This document shows, in pieces, positions 1 through 10,500 of a DNA stretch of 64,000 nt; position 1 is the stretch's first letter, and the number at the start of each line of letters is the position of its first letter. The notes under the pieces were generated by a model, which saw only the letters and a list, made by a program, of their open reading frames with translations, ran no database searches and was not told the origin of the DNA. The stretch is from Paraburkholderia sp. UYCP14C. Its GTDB lineage: Bacteria > Pseudomonadota > Gammaproteobacteria > Burkholderiales > Burkholderiaceae. The translations under genes and the position numbers were made by a program. The DNA is taken from assembly GCF_004197395.1 (NCBI RefSeq), contig NZ_SELS01000017.1:62001-126000 (forward strand), written 5' to 3'.

Positions 1-1226
1 AGTCGTTGGCGTGGTCGTCGCCAGGGTGAAGCCACGCAGCAGGGGCGAGGTGGGTGCATCGTCGTCACCATCCGCGGATGCCGCGTTGCCTGCGTTGCTC
101 GCGGCGGCTGTGCCGTCGTCGCTGACGTCGACCTCCATCTCCATGCCGCGCACGACGAGCTTACGCGCACCGGCTGCGGCATTGCCGTTGTGCGCGAGCG
201 GCGGCAAGAAGGGCCGGCCGTTCTGCTCAGCGTAGGCAAAGCGGCGAATCGACCCATCGCTCATGCGCACCTTGCCCGCGCCTTGCAACTGCATCGAGTA
301 CAGCATCACAGGGTCGTCGACATACGCGAGGATCGGCGCCTTCAGCGCGCCGCGCTCGATCTCGGCGCGGGTGTAGTACGGCACGATGCGCCCGCCATCG
401 ATCCGCAGGCGGATTTTCTTGTCGCGGATATCCGGCACGCTGTCGCGCAGATCCAGCGCGTAGACGCCCTTGAGGTCGCCACTCGTCACGTCGCCGAGCG
501 GGATCACGTTACGTCCGTCGATGCGCGCCGTGCTCACGCCGCCGCGCGCGCGGTCCGGCATGCGTCGCGCGTCGAGGTACAGCATGTCGGCCGGCGTGCC
601 ATAGACCGGGTAAAGGTAGGCGCCGCCGTACTGCTGACTGCCGTTGAGCAGCGGCTCGTAGTAGCCGGTCATCGTGCCGTCGACCGAGCGGTCGGGATTG
701 CGGATCTGATACGCGTTGAAATACGTTTCGAAGAAACGCCGGATCGCCGCGACGTTGCCGACGTCCACGGCTCGCGCGGCATTGCACGGCTCCGACCAGC
801 CGCTGCGCGCGCCGAGCACGGTGCAACTGCGGCGAAAAGCGTCCCATGATGCGGTGACGTCGTCCGTGTTCCAGCCGGGCAGGTCGGCGAAAGCGGTCGG
901 CTCGTAGTAAGCGTGCCGCGTAGCGAAGCCCTACTGGACGCGGGCTTGGGGCTCGGGCTATTGGAGCCGCTGGGCGTGCTCGATACCGGCGCTTGTGTGG
1001 TTGCGGGAGCCGGCGTCGGGGCAGACGTCGTCGTCGGCGCGAGCGTCTGCGCGGGCGGCGCGGGTGGCGGTGCGGGTGCCGCCGTCACCGCCTGCTCGAC
1101 CGGCGATGCGCTGGCGTGACTCGCGTCCCCCAGGACCACGCTGGTCGCGGGCGTGTTGCTCGCGCAAGCCGCGAGCGTAGCTGTCGTCGCAACCAGCAAA
1201 AGCGGAAGAAGCTGAGCCCTTTGCAT
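1..1226 (-). pseudogene. mltA: Membrane-bound lytic murein transglycosylase A (MltA), frameshifted and cut by the window edge
   Basis: The gene starts at 1226 with a lipoprotein signal peptide (MQRAQLLPLLLVATT, lipobox LAAC, lipidated Cys near residue 22) and a Pro/Ala/Thr-rich linker. The MltA domain (HAYYEPTAFADLPGW, MTGYYEPLLNGS, YLYPVYGTPADML, YYTRAEIERGAL, KVRMSDGSIRRFAY, QNGRPF) lies in a different reading frame from about 915 down to 1. In that frame a TAG at 931-933 blocks read-through from upstream and no start codon lies between, so a one-base shift near 905-935 separates signal and enzyme. MltA cleaves peptidoglycan to 1,6-anhydromuropeptides at the outer membrane. It lies 46 bases downstream of the kinase on the same strand. 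Family assignment is firm; whether the shift is an assembly error or a true mutation cannot be told here. The C-terminal barrel end lies outside the window. Confidence 0.8.
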
Positions 1227-1272
1227 GCGGCCTCCTTGCGGACCATCGCGGGCGTCGCGTACTTCGCGGGCG

Positions 1273-3264
1273 CTAGCCTGGCGGCTTGACGGCGTCGATG
1301 GTGAACGTGGCGGCGCCGAAGTCGTCGGCGCAATCCGCTGTGCCTGCCGGGCAGCGCGGCTTGCCCGCGAACGGCGAATAGCGCGGCCCGCGACGCGCGG
1401 CCGCCTGCTGCTGGGCATCGGCGGGGAATGACTGGAACGGCGCCACCGGCTTCAATCCGCCGTCGGAAAAATCGCGCGGCGTGGTCGACACCAGTGTCAG
1501 GAAGTGGTTGGGGCCGGGCGGGTTGCCCGCCATCATCGGCCAACTGGCGCGCGGCAACGACAGCGTCTGACCGGCGGCGATGCGGTTGTTGCGATCGAGT
1601 CCGTTCGGAAACAGCATCAGGTACTGACCGTCCGGATCGACCATGAACACATACACGTAGCCGGCGCGGTTGCTGTCGAGCTTGAACTGCAGATGATCCT
1701 TGCCGATTGTCGCCGACGTGCTGCGCGGCGTGGCAGTAACCTGAATCGACGGATCGGCCAGCGTGACGATGCGCTCGAGTTCGCTGGCGGGTGTGTAGGC
1801 GGCGAGGCTGTCGGCCTGTGCGGGTGGTGTGGCGGGCGGGGTAACTGTGGCAGGCGCGGCAGGGGCAACTGGGGCAACGGCAGCGACGGTTGCCGGGCTT
1901 TGAGCCGCATTGCCAGCTGCCGACGCAGCCGTGTCGGCCGGCTTCGGTGACGCCGGGCTACGCGCGTCCGTGCTTGCCGTGACCGCGGTGCTCGAGGCCG
2001 GTGGCGTGCGCATGGCAAACCACGTACCGACCGCCGCCAGCGCGACGACGCAAGCGGCACCTGCGGCGATCAAGCCTGTCCGTTTCCGTTGAACGTCTGC
2101 TCCCACGGCAGCGGCCGCCGGCTCTGACTCATTGCGCTTCGTCGCGACGTTCGCCGCTGTCGCCGTCGTCGTGGTCGCCATTCGCGGCGCACTGGTAGCC
2201 ACGGTTTCAGCGGAGACGCGGGGTACGGGTTCGTTAGACTCTGCCGCGTCATCAGGCGACTCGATGGCAATGCCCAACTCGCTCGCCAGCGCCTGAACGC
2301 TTTGCGGGCGCTGTTCGGGGCGCACCGCAAGCGCATGGTCGATCGCGCGCAGGAACCGCTCGCCATAGCGGCCGGCCGCCGCCGTGGCGAGCGGCACATA
2401 CGTGTCGCTCATCAGTCTGCCGACCGACGGCGGCGGCGTCTTGCCTTGAATCGCGAAATAGACCACCGCGGCAAGCGCATACACATCGGTCCACGGCCCC
2501 TGTTTCAAGGCCGCCACTTCGGCATATTGCTCGACCGGCGCATAGCCGGGCTTCAGAATCACCGTCAAGGCCTGGGTCATGTCGCCGATCACCCGTCGTG
2601 CCGCGCCGAAGTCCAGCAGCACGGGGCGGCCGCTGCCCTTGAGCAGCATGATGTTGTCCGGCGCGATGTCGCGGTGGTAGCACTGTGCCGCATGCAGCAC
2701 CGCCAGCGCTTCGAGCAGCGGCGCGAGCAGCGCGCGCAGCCAGGCTTCGTCGGGAGGCGCGCTCATGCGGCGCAATTCGTCGCGCAGCGTCGCGCCCTCG
2801 TAATACGGCATCACCATATACGCGGTGCCGTTGGCCTCCCAGAACCGGTACACCTTGACGAGCGAATGATGATCGAAGCGGGCGAGCAGCCGCGCCTCGT
2901 TGATGAAGCTTTTCAGGCCGGCGCGGAAGGTGTCTTCGTGACGTTCCGAGCGGACCGACACTTCGGCCGCGCCGACGCGCGTGGCGAGCGCAGCGGGAAT
3001 GTATTCCTTCAGCGCGACGTGACGGCCTAGCTGGGTGTCGTAGGCGAGATAGACGATACCGAAGCCGCCTTCGCCGATCAGATTGACGATCTCGAACTCG
3101 CCGAGCCGTGTGCCGGCGGGCAGCGCATGTTGCGCGTTCGAACCCGGCGCGGCGGGGCGGGTGACGACTGTACGATCGGCGTCCGCCGCTTCGGCGGGGT
3201 TCTGCTGGCCGTCCGGTCCGGACGCCCGCTGCACGATCACGGTTTTGTCGTCGGGGCTGCTCAT
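1273..3264 (-). CDS. Membrane Ser/Thr protein kinase with C-terminal DUF4384 domain (PpkA-like)
   Basis: A 663-residue protein with a complete Hanks-type kinase domain: glycine loop GEGGFGIVY near residue 67, VALKEY lysine, catalytic HRDIAPDN near 195, DFGAAR near 215 and GYAPVEQYA in the activation segment. A Pro/Ala-rich linker follows, then one membrane segment (about 395-420), another low-complexity linker and a periplasmic DUF4384-like domain (about 508-600, with RAGYVYVFMVDPDGQYLMLFP). Start ATG 3264 is preferred over 3306 because AGGGAG stands 9 bases ahead of it. The layout of cytoplasmic kinase, membrane helix and periplasmic DUF4384 sensor matches kinases that trigger T6SS assembly by phosphorylating an FHA protein; tagH and a PP2C phosphatase lie in the same window. 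The T6SS role is inferred. Confidence 0.9.
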   Translation of the reverse strand: MSSPDDKTVIVQRASGPDGQQNPAEAADADRTVVTRPAAPGSNAQHALPAGTRLGEFEIVNLIGEGGFGIVYLAYDTQLGRHVALKEYIPAALATRVGAAEVSVRSERHEDTFRAGLKSFINEARLLARFDHHSLVKVYRFWEANGTAYMVMPYYEGATLRDELRRMSAPPDEAWLRALLAPLLEALAVLHAAQCYHRDIAPDNIMLLKGSGRPVLLDFGAARRVIGDMTQALTVILKPGYAPVEQYAEVAALKQGPWTDVYALAAVVYFAIQGKTPPPSVGRLMSDTYVPLATAAAGRYGERFLRAIDHALAVRPEQRPQSVQALASELGIAIESPDDAAESNEPVPRVSAETVATSAPRMATTTTATAANVATKRNESEPAAAAVGADVQRKRTGLIAAGAACVVALAAVGTWFAMRTPPASSTAVTASTDARSPASPKPADTAASAAGNAAQSPATVAAVAPVAPAAPATVTPPATPPAQADSLAAYTPASELERIVTLADPSIQVTATPRSTSATIGKDHLQFKLDSNRAGYVYVFMVDPDGQYLMLFPNGLDRNNRIAAGQTLSLPRASWPMMAGNPPGPNHFLTLVSTTPRDFSDGGLKPVAPFQSFPADAQQQAAARRGPRYSPFAGKPRCPAGTADCADDFGAATFTIDAVKPPG

Positions 3265-3542
3265 CGGCTTTGGCTCCCTGGAGGGTACGACGGCAGAGCC
3301 CGGCACACGCGAGCGCCACCCTCACGCGCAGGCGCGTCCATCTTAAAGACGATCAAGCGGGCCATTTTTTGAAAAACAGGCGGGCGCGCGCGCCTGAGCG
3401 GTGGTCCGTGTGTGGCCGCGGGTTTCAAAATCGGCAGGCCGGATTCGTCTTTACGGTGTTAGTCAACCGCTGCGTGCAGCTTGCGGGTTGCACGCGCATT
3501 CCATCCCAGCCGCTTCCTTTTGCCTTCTTGCAGGAAGTTAAA
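3265..3542. promoter_or_regulatory. Divergent promoter region between kinase and CHAT genes
   Basis: These 278 bases separate two divergent genes, so they should carry both promoters. They hold a short AT-rich patch near 3350-3375. I see no clear -35/-10 pair or operator repeat. Confidence 0.4.
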
Positions 3543-5807
3543 GTGAACGAGCGCCAAGGCTTATCGAACGGGATGGCAAACAGCGTCGTGCAACGCGACT
3601 CGCGGGGCAAGCCCGTCGCATGGGCGCACCGGATCGATGCCGCGCGGCTCACTGCCGCGCTCGTCATGGGCTCGATGCTGCTGGGCGCGGCGGGCCATGC
3701 GCTGGCCGCCGGCGCATCCGCCGCCGCGGCGCGGCCCGCGAGCGCCGTCGCCCTTGCGCCCGAGTCGTTCGGCTTCCGGCAGGCCGAAGAGCGCGAACGC
3801 GACGCCGAAACGATCAACACGCTGACCTCCGAAGGACGTCTGCTGCTGTCGCGCGACCGCGTCAAACTCCCCGCCTACGACTATTGCAGCATGTCCGTCG
3901 CGGCCGCCGAGCGCGGCGACTTCCGCGACAGCGTCGATGCCGCGGCGCGTGCACTGGTGGTGGCCGGGCAGACCAACAATGAGGACCTGGCGGCGCTGTC
4001 CAAACGCGACCTGGCGATCGCCTACAGCTATGCCGGCGATCTCGACAACGCCGAACGCTACGCCCGCGACGCCCTCGCTTCGACGCCGAAGGCGCCCGAG
4101 CAGGTTTTCGCTCCGGCCAACAAGGTGCTCGGCGACGTCGCGCTGCGCCGCGGCCAGCCGCAGCAGGCGCTGGCCGCCTACCAGGACGCGCTCACGTCCG
4201 CGTCGCCGCGTTACAAACCGCTGGTGCAGATGTCGATCATCAACGCGCAGCTCGCCGAGGGCGACACGGTGGGCGCGCGCCAGAGCTTCGATGCGATCGG
4301 CGCACCGGCCACCGCGGAGCTCGCGCCCGCCTACCAGCGCATCCAGGGCAATCTGCTGCTGGCCGAAGGCAAGCCCGCGGATGCGAAACACGCGTTCGAA
4401 AAGCTGTTGAGCCAAAGCGGCAATTCCAGCGACGCCAACTACGACCGCCTGTGGGCTCACGAAGGAATCGGCCGCTCCGACCTCGCGCTCGGCGACAAGC
4501 CGGGTGCGCGCGAAGCCTACCTCGAGGCCGTCGACGACTCCGAGAAAATCCGCGCGCGGTTTCGCAGCGATGAGTTCAAGACAGCGCTGTTCGGCGACAC
4601 GCAAACGGTCTTCGAACAGGCGATCGCGCTGACGGTCGAAACCGGCGACTACGCGATTGCGTGGGATCTATCCGAACGCAGCCGCGCGCGTGCGCTGCTC
4701 GACGTCGTGCGCAATCGCGTCGATGCCGGCGTCGACGACCGTCAATTGAACGGGCAAGTGCCGAGCCTCGCCGCGACGCGCAACGCGCTCGAGGCCAACG
4801 AGGCGATCGTCGAGTTTCACAGTCTCGACAAGGAGCTGATCGTCTGGGTGGTGCGTAGCGATGGCCTGACCGGCCACACCTTGCCGATCGCGCGCGCGGA
4901 CATGGATGCCGCCATCACCGACCTGCGCAATGCGATCGTGCGCCGGCGACCGGCCGCGCTGACCTACGGCGACAAGCTCGACGCATTGCTGATTGCGCCG
5001 CTCGGCTTGCGCCCGAACGAGCGGCTGCTCATCGTGCCGCACGGCGCGCTGCACTATCTGCCGTTTCAGGCGCTGCACAATGCCGACGGCTATCTGATAG
5101 AACGCCACGCGATCGCGCTCGAACCGTCGGCGAGCGTCGCGGTGCAGCTCGCGCAGCGCCAGCAGAAGATCGCCAGCGATCTGGTCGCGTTCGGCAATCC
5201 GACCATCACGCCCGCGTACGCGCTGCCGGGCGCCGAGGCGGAAGTGCAGGGCATCGCGCCGCTGTTCGCGCGCAACGAGGTGTTTCTGCATAGCGACGCC
5301 ACGCGCGTGAGCTTTCGCGACAACGCGCCCGCCGGACGCGTGCTGCACGTGGCGACACATGCGCAGGCCGACACCATCGATCCGTTGCACTCGAGCATCC
5401 TGCTCGCACCCGCGACCCAGCCCGCCGACGGCCCGGATTCGCTGCTGGCGAAAGACATCTACAACCTGAAGCTCAACGACGTCTCGCTGGTCACGCTGTC
5501 GGCCTGCGAGACCGGGCTGGGCCGGATCGCGCGCGGCGACGAGATTCTCGGCTTCACCCGGGCGTTCTTCTATGCGGGCGCCACCAGCCTGATCGTGTCG
5601 ATGTGGCCGGTCGCGGACGAATCGAGCGCGCTGACGATGCGCACCTTCTACGCGCAACTCTCGCAAGGCAAGGACGCGATCGACGCGATGCGCACCGCGC
5701 AACTGGCGGTTCTGCACACGCCGCGCTTCGGACATCCGTTCTTCTGGGCGCCATTCGATCTGATGGGTGGCTGGCGTTTGACCATCGCGCGTCAGCCACA
5801 GCAATGA
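3543..5807 (+). CDS. Exported TPR-CHAT domain protein (putative caspase-like peptidase)
   Basis: A 754-residue protein. GTG 3543 is chosen as start because AGGA stands 7 bases upstream; ATG 3573 is an alternative. After a short basic N-terminus there is a signal-peptide-like hydrophobic stretch ending in GHALAAGA near residue 56. TPR-like helices span about 120-380. The C-terminal CHAT domain (about 420-750) carries LLIVPHGALHYLPFQALH, the His motif VLHVATHAQ and the Cys motif LSACETGLG, so both members of the expected His-Cys dyad are present. CHAT proteins are caspase/separase-related peptidases. The gene lies 19 bases ahead of tpsB and is probably co-transcribed with tpsB and tpsA, which suggests a role in processing or sensing the exoprotein; that role is inference. 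Confidence 0.88.
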   Translation: MNERQGLSNGMANSVVQRDSRGKPVAWAHRIDAARLTAALVMGSMLLGAAGHALAAGASAAAARPASAVALAPESFGFRQAEERERDAETINTLTSEGRLLLSRDRVKLPAYDYCSMSVAAAERGDFRDSVDAAARALVVAGQTNNEDLAALSKRDLAIAYSYAGDLDNAERYARDALASTPKAPEQVFAPANKVLGDVALRRGQPQQALAAYQDALTSASPRYKPLVQMSIINAQLAEGDTVGARQSFDAIGAPATAELAPAYQRIQGNLLLAEGKPADAKHAFEKLLSQSGNSSDANYDRLWAHEGIGRSDLALGDKPGAREAYLEAVDDSEKIRARFRSDEFKTALFGDTQTVFEQAIALTVETGDYAIAWDLSERSRARALLDVVRNRVDAGVDDRQLNGQVPSLAATRNALEANEAIVEFHSLDKELIVWVVRSDGLTGHTLPIARADMDAAITDLRNAIVRRRPAALTYGDKLDALLIAPLGLRPNERLLIVPHGALHYLPFQALHNADGYLIERHAIALEPSASVAVQLAQRQQKIASDLVAFGNPTITPAYALPGAEAEVQGIAPLFARNEVFLHSDATRVSFRDNAPAGRVLHVATHAQADTIDPLHSSILLAPATQPADGPDSLLAKDIYNLKLNDVSLVTLSACETGLGRIARGDEILGFTRAFFYAGATSLIVSMWPVADESSALTMRTFYAQLSQGKDAIDAMRTAQLAVLHTPRFGHPFFWAPFDLMGGWRLTIARQPQQ

Positions 5808-5826
5808 ACCGACAAACCCTAGACCG

Positions 5827-7509
5827 ATGAACAGACTCCGACTGATCGCCGCGGCGGTGTCCTGCAGCAGTGCGCTCGCGTGGGGCCAGACGGGCCAGAC
5901 GCTGCCGAACGCGGGCAGCATCCTGAACCAGACGGAGCCGCGCGACACCCGGCCGGCGCCGCCGGGCGGCAATCAGGCGTTGCCCGCCGTGCCGCCGCCG
6001 GCGGCGCCCGTGACGGCGCCCGGCCCGACCTTCCTGCTGAAGAGCATCACGCTCAAGGGCAACGACACGATCGACAGCGGCGCGCTGCTCGCGCCCGTGC
6101 AGGACAAGCTCGGCAAGGACACCAGTTTCGCTGGCCTCGAAGCGATCGCCGCGCGTATCACCCAGGTCTATCGCGAGCGCGGCTATCTGCTCGCCCAGGT
6201 GGTGATCCCGCCGCAGGACGTCACTTCCGGCAACGTCGAAATGAGCGTGCTCGAAGGGCGCGTCGGCCATGTGCGGCTCGACATCGCGGCCGGCACGCCG
6301 ATCCGTGAAGACCTGTTGCGCGAGCGGGTCGCGCAGATTCCGTTGGGCAAGCCGCTGCAGCAACACGAACTCGAGCGGACCATGCTGCTGCTGTCCGATC
6401 TGCCGGGTATTCAGGTCTCCTCGGCAATTGAAGCGGGCGAGGAGCCGGGCACGGTCGATCTGACCGTCAGCGTCGCGCCGGCCAAACGCTGGACCTTTGC
6501 GCTCGATGTCGACAACTTCGGCGCGGAATCCGCCGGAACATGGCGGCTCGGTGCGCTCGCGCGCCTGAACTCGCCGTTCATGATCGGCGACAACCTGGAC
6601 CTGCGGCTGCTCGGCAGCGAACGCGGCGAGACGCTCTACGGGCGTGTCGGCTACGAAGCGCCGATCAATGCGCAAGGCACGCGCGTCGGGGTCGCGGTGT
6701 CGCGGCTCAACTATGCGCTCGGCCAGCCATACGCGTCGCTCGACGCGCAGGGCGAGGCGACCGTGGTGGACCTCACGCTTACGCATCCGCTGATACGCAC
6801 ACGCAATCAGAGCCTGTTGGGCCGCGTCAATCTCGAGTACCGCGATCTGATCGACAACGTCGGCGTCGTCGATGAACACAATCCCAGATCGCTGCTGGAG
6901 GGCAGCATCGGCGTAAGCTACGAAAGCCGCGACGCGCTGTTCGGCGGCGGTTTCAACAGCGCGGATGTCGAACTGTTGATCGGCACGCTGCATTTTCGCA
7001 ACGCCGAGGCCCAGGCACTCGATGCCTCACCGCTCGGGCGCGACACGCAAGGCACCGAAGTGCGCGCCACCTTCTTCGCCAACCGGCTGAACGCGATCAC
7101 CGAGCGGCTCAGCGTATTCGCCGGTGTGTCCGGACAGTGGGCCGGGACCACGCTCGACAGTTCGTCGCAGTTTCTGCTCGGCGGCCCGCACGCGGTGCGT
7201 GCTTATTCGCCGTCCGAGGCACTGGTCGACGAAGGTTTCGTCGCCACCCTCGAAGGGCGTTTTGCCATCGATGCGCGAGCCACCGTGTTCACCTTCTTCG
7301 ACTTCGGCACCGGTTGGTACAACGCCACGCCGCGGCCGAACCAGGGGCCGAACATGATCACGCGCAGCGGCGTGGGTCTGGGCGCGTTCTGGGCCGCGCC
7401 GGGCGGCATTTCGCTACAGGGCACGGTCGCATGGCGCACGACCGGGCCCGATACGACCGGCAACGACAAGCTGCCGCGCTTTTATATGCAGCTGACCAAG
7501 ACCTTCTAG
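5827..7509 (+). CDS. Two-partner secretion outer-membrane transporter (TpsB, ShlB/FhaC/HecB family)
   Basis: A 560-residue protein with an N-terminal signal peptide (MNRLRLIAAAVSCSSALAWG), a Pro-rich linker, a POTRA_2-type domain (about 70-150, from FLLKSITLKGNDTIDSG through YLLAQVVIPPQDV) and a second POTRA-like stretch to about 220. A 16-strand-type barrel follows (about 230-560), with the loop-6 signature VRAYSPSEALVDEG near residue 458 and a final aromatic residue (LTKTF). It would sit in the outer membrane and export the TpsA partner encoded 81 bases downstream. Family length is usual (550-600 residues). Partner choice follows from adjacency. Confidence 0.93.
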   Translation: MNRLRLIAAAVSCSSALAWGQTGQTLPNAGSILNQTEPRDTRPAPPGGNQALPAVPPPAAPVTAPGPTFLLKSITLKGNDTIDSGALLAPVQDKLGKDTSFAGLEAIAARITQVYRERGYLLAQVVIPPQDVTSGNVEMSVLEGRVGHVRLDIAAGTPIREDLLRERVAQIPLGKPLQQHELERTMLLLSDLPGIQVSSAIEAGEEPGTVDLTVSVAPAKRWTFALDVDNFGAESAGTWRLGALARLNSPFMIGDNLDLRLLGSERGETLYGRVGYEAPINAQGTRVGVAVSRLNYALGQPYASLDAQGEATVVDLTLTHPLIRTRNQSLLGRVNLEYRDLIDNVGVVDEHNPRSLLEGSIGVSYESRDALFGGGFNSADVELLIGTLHFRNAEAQALDASPLGRDTQGTEVRATFFANRLNAITERLSVFAGVSGQWAGTTLDSSSQFLLGGPHAVRAYSPSEALVDEGFVATLEGRFAIDARATVFTFFDFGTGWYNATPRPNQGPNMITRSGVGLGAFWAAPGGISLQGTVAWRTTGPDTTGNDKLPRFYMQLTKTF

Positions 7510-7590
7510 CAGGCAGCCAAACGCAGCGACACTCAACGCATCGAAACGAAACGCAACGTCAAGCAGCAGCAATCTGTGCCGAGGTGTGCG

Positions 7591-10500
7591 ATGAACAAGC
7601 CATGCAATGTGCGACCGGGCCATGCGAGCACGATCGCCGGCGCGGTCGCCGCGTTGTTCGCGGCATCGTATATGCCGATCGCGCTTGCGAATCCGACCGG
7701 CGCCCAGGTGGCGGCCGGCACGGTCAGCATCAACTCGCCGGGCGCGGGGCAGATGCAGATCACGCAGGGCTCCCCCAACGCGATCGTCAACTGGAACACG
7801 TTTTCGATCGGCAGCGGTGAAGCGGTCAGGATCTCGCAGCCGTCGGCTTCCTCCGCGCTGCTCAACCGCGTGATGGGCAACGATCCCAGCGTGATCGCCG
7901 GACGCCTGCAGGCCAACGGCAAGGTGTTTCTCGTCAATCCGGCGGGGGTGATCTTCGCGCCGGGATCGTCGGTGAACGTGGGCTCGATGGTCGCCTCGAC
8001 ACTCAATATCTCCAATGCCGACTTCCTCGCCGGCAACTTCCATTTCGTCGGCGCGTCCCCGGCGGCGGTGAGCAATGCCGGGTCGCTGACGGCCGCGGCG
8101 GGCGGCACGATTGCGTTGCTCGGCGGCACGGTCAGCAACAGCGGCACGGTCAGCGCGAAACTGGGCACCGTCGCGCTGGGCGCGGGCAACGACATCACCG
8201 TCGACTTCGCCGGCGACGGTTTGACCACGCTGAAGATCAACCAGGGCGCGGCGCACGCGCTGATCGGCAATACCGGCACGCTGGCCGCCGACGGCGGCAC
8301 CGTGGTGATGAGCGCACAGACGGCCGACGCGCTGGCCGGCACGGTCATCAACCAGCAAGGCATCGTGCGCGCCCAAAGCCTGAGCGAGCGCGACGGCCAC
8401 ATTCTGCTCGACGGCGGCACCAACGGCGTCACGCTGGCGGGCGGTACGCTCGACGCCAGCGGCGGCGCGGGGCAGACCGGCGGCAGGATCGACGTGACCG
8501 GCTATGACGTGGCGCTGCTGCCCGGAGCGTACGTCGATGCGAGCGGCGCCGCGGGCGGCGGCACCGTGCACTTCGGCGGCGGCTCGGCGGGCGCGGACCC
8601 GTCCGTTCGCAACGCCAATGCGATCTGGATGGCGCCGAGCGCCAGCCTCCATGCGGATGCGCTCGTCGACGGCAACGGCGGCAACGTCGTGGCTTACAGC
8701 GAAACGGCCAGCCGCATTTACGGCACCTTGAGCGCGAAGGGCGGGCCGCAGGGCGGCAACGGCGGCTTGATCGAGACGTCCGGCCATACGCTCGACACGA
8801 CCGGCATGAGCATCGACGCGTCGGCGCCGAAGGGCCAGGGCGGCAGGTGGCTGCTCGATCCGTTCGAGGTCGACATCGTCACGCAGATACCGGGTGTCAC
8901 AGCGGAGTCGGCCTCCACGCAAGCCGCAGCCGCTACCACCACGATCACGTTCGGGCCGATTACGGGCAGCACGTTCATCCTGAACACGGCGCTCACCGGT
9001 CCGCTGAGCCAGGGCACGTCGGTGACGGTGCAGACAGGGACCGATCCTGACCTGGGCGCGGGCGACATCGTCGTCGATGCGCCGCTCGTCCTGACTACCG
9101 GCACGCTGCCCGCCACGCTGAAGCTGAGCGCGACGGGATCGGTGCTGGTGAACAACACCATCTCGTCGAGCGCGGGGCCGCTCAGCCTCGTCTTCGATGC
9201 GAACGTGGGCAACACGAGTCCGCTCAGTCTGGTCTCGTTTCAGGGCGTCACGGTGAAGACCAACGGCGGCAGCGTGACGCTGGGAAGCGGCGGCCCGAGC
9301 CCGGTGCTGATCCAGAACTCGAGCATCGATACGGCGGGCGGCGATCTGACAGTCACCGGCACGTTCCCGATCAATGGCGTCGCGATCGGCTATCTGGTCA
9401 CGTCGTCGTCCGCCATCTTCATCGACGCGTCGAGCGTTTCCACCGAAGCCGGCCGGTTCTCGCTGGCCGGCACCGCACTGGGCGCGTTCGCCAACGGCGT
9501 GGCGATCGAAGGGGCCAGCGCGCTGTCGACGACGAGCGGCGCGCTCGGCATCACCGGCACGGCTACCGCCGGCGGCGGTGGCAACGACGGCGTGTTCGCG
9601 CAGGGCAACAACACGATTCAAACCGGCAGCGGCGCGCTCACCATCAGCGGCGCCGGTAGTTCGAATATCGAGGGTCAGGGCATCGGCGTGTTCCTGTCCA
9701 CCAGTTCCGCCAGCACGACGAGCGGAGCATTGAGCGTGAACGGCAGTTCCTCCGGCAGCAGCGCGATGGGCGTGTTCCTGAGCGGCGGCGCCACGGTGGG
9801 CCAGAGTTCCGTGCCGCAGCCCGGGCTCAGCAGTTCGGGCGGCACGATCGCGGTCAACGGTAGCGTGGCGCAAAGCACGCAAGGAGGCTTCGGCGTCGAG
9901 ATTCAGAACACCACGATCTCCAACACGACCGGCGCGATCGGCGTGACGGGGAATGTCACCGACACAGGCACCGGCGGCAACTTCGCGAACGGCGTCTTTT
10001 TTTCTGGCATCACGTTGAGGACCGGCAGCGGCGACATCACTGCCGCTGGCAGCGTGTCGTCGAACCTGAACATCAGTATCGGCCTCGACATGCACGGGTC
10101 GTCGGTGCAGTCGACGAGCGGCAACATCAAGTTCACCGGACAGAGCGTGGGAGCCGCGGTCGGCGGCGACTCGGTGATCGGGCTGATGTTCGAGAACACC
10201 GCATGCGGGGAGTGCATCCAGACCCCACCCGTATCGCTGACGACCGGATCGGGCACGGTGAGCCTGTTCGGCAGCGGCACTGGTCCGTTCGTGCAGGGTG
10301 TGCTGATCAACAACGGCACGACGATCACGTCGACCAACGGCGGGGCGATCGATATTCGCGGCGCGGTGAGCGGCCCGGCCGGCAGCAGTCCGAACCTGCA
10401 GAACGACTATGGCGTGCTGATCGCCAATGGCACGATCAGCGCAACCGGGACGCGTACCACCACCATCGGCATCGCCGGTTCGACCACGACGTCCGATCCG

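Noticed and set aside
7414-10095. Long minus-strand open frame of 893 codons inside tpsA
   Set aside because: Arg/Ala-rich low-complexity shadow of a GC-rich gene; the plus-strand frame has clear TpsA domains.
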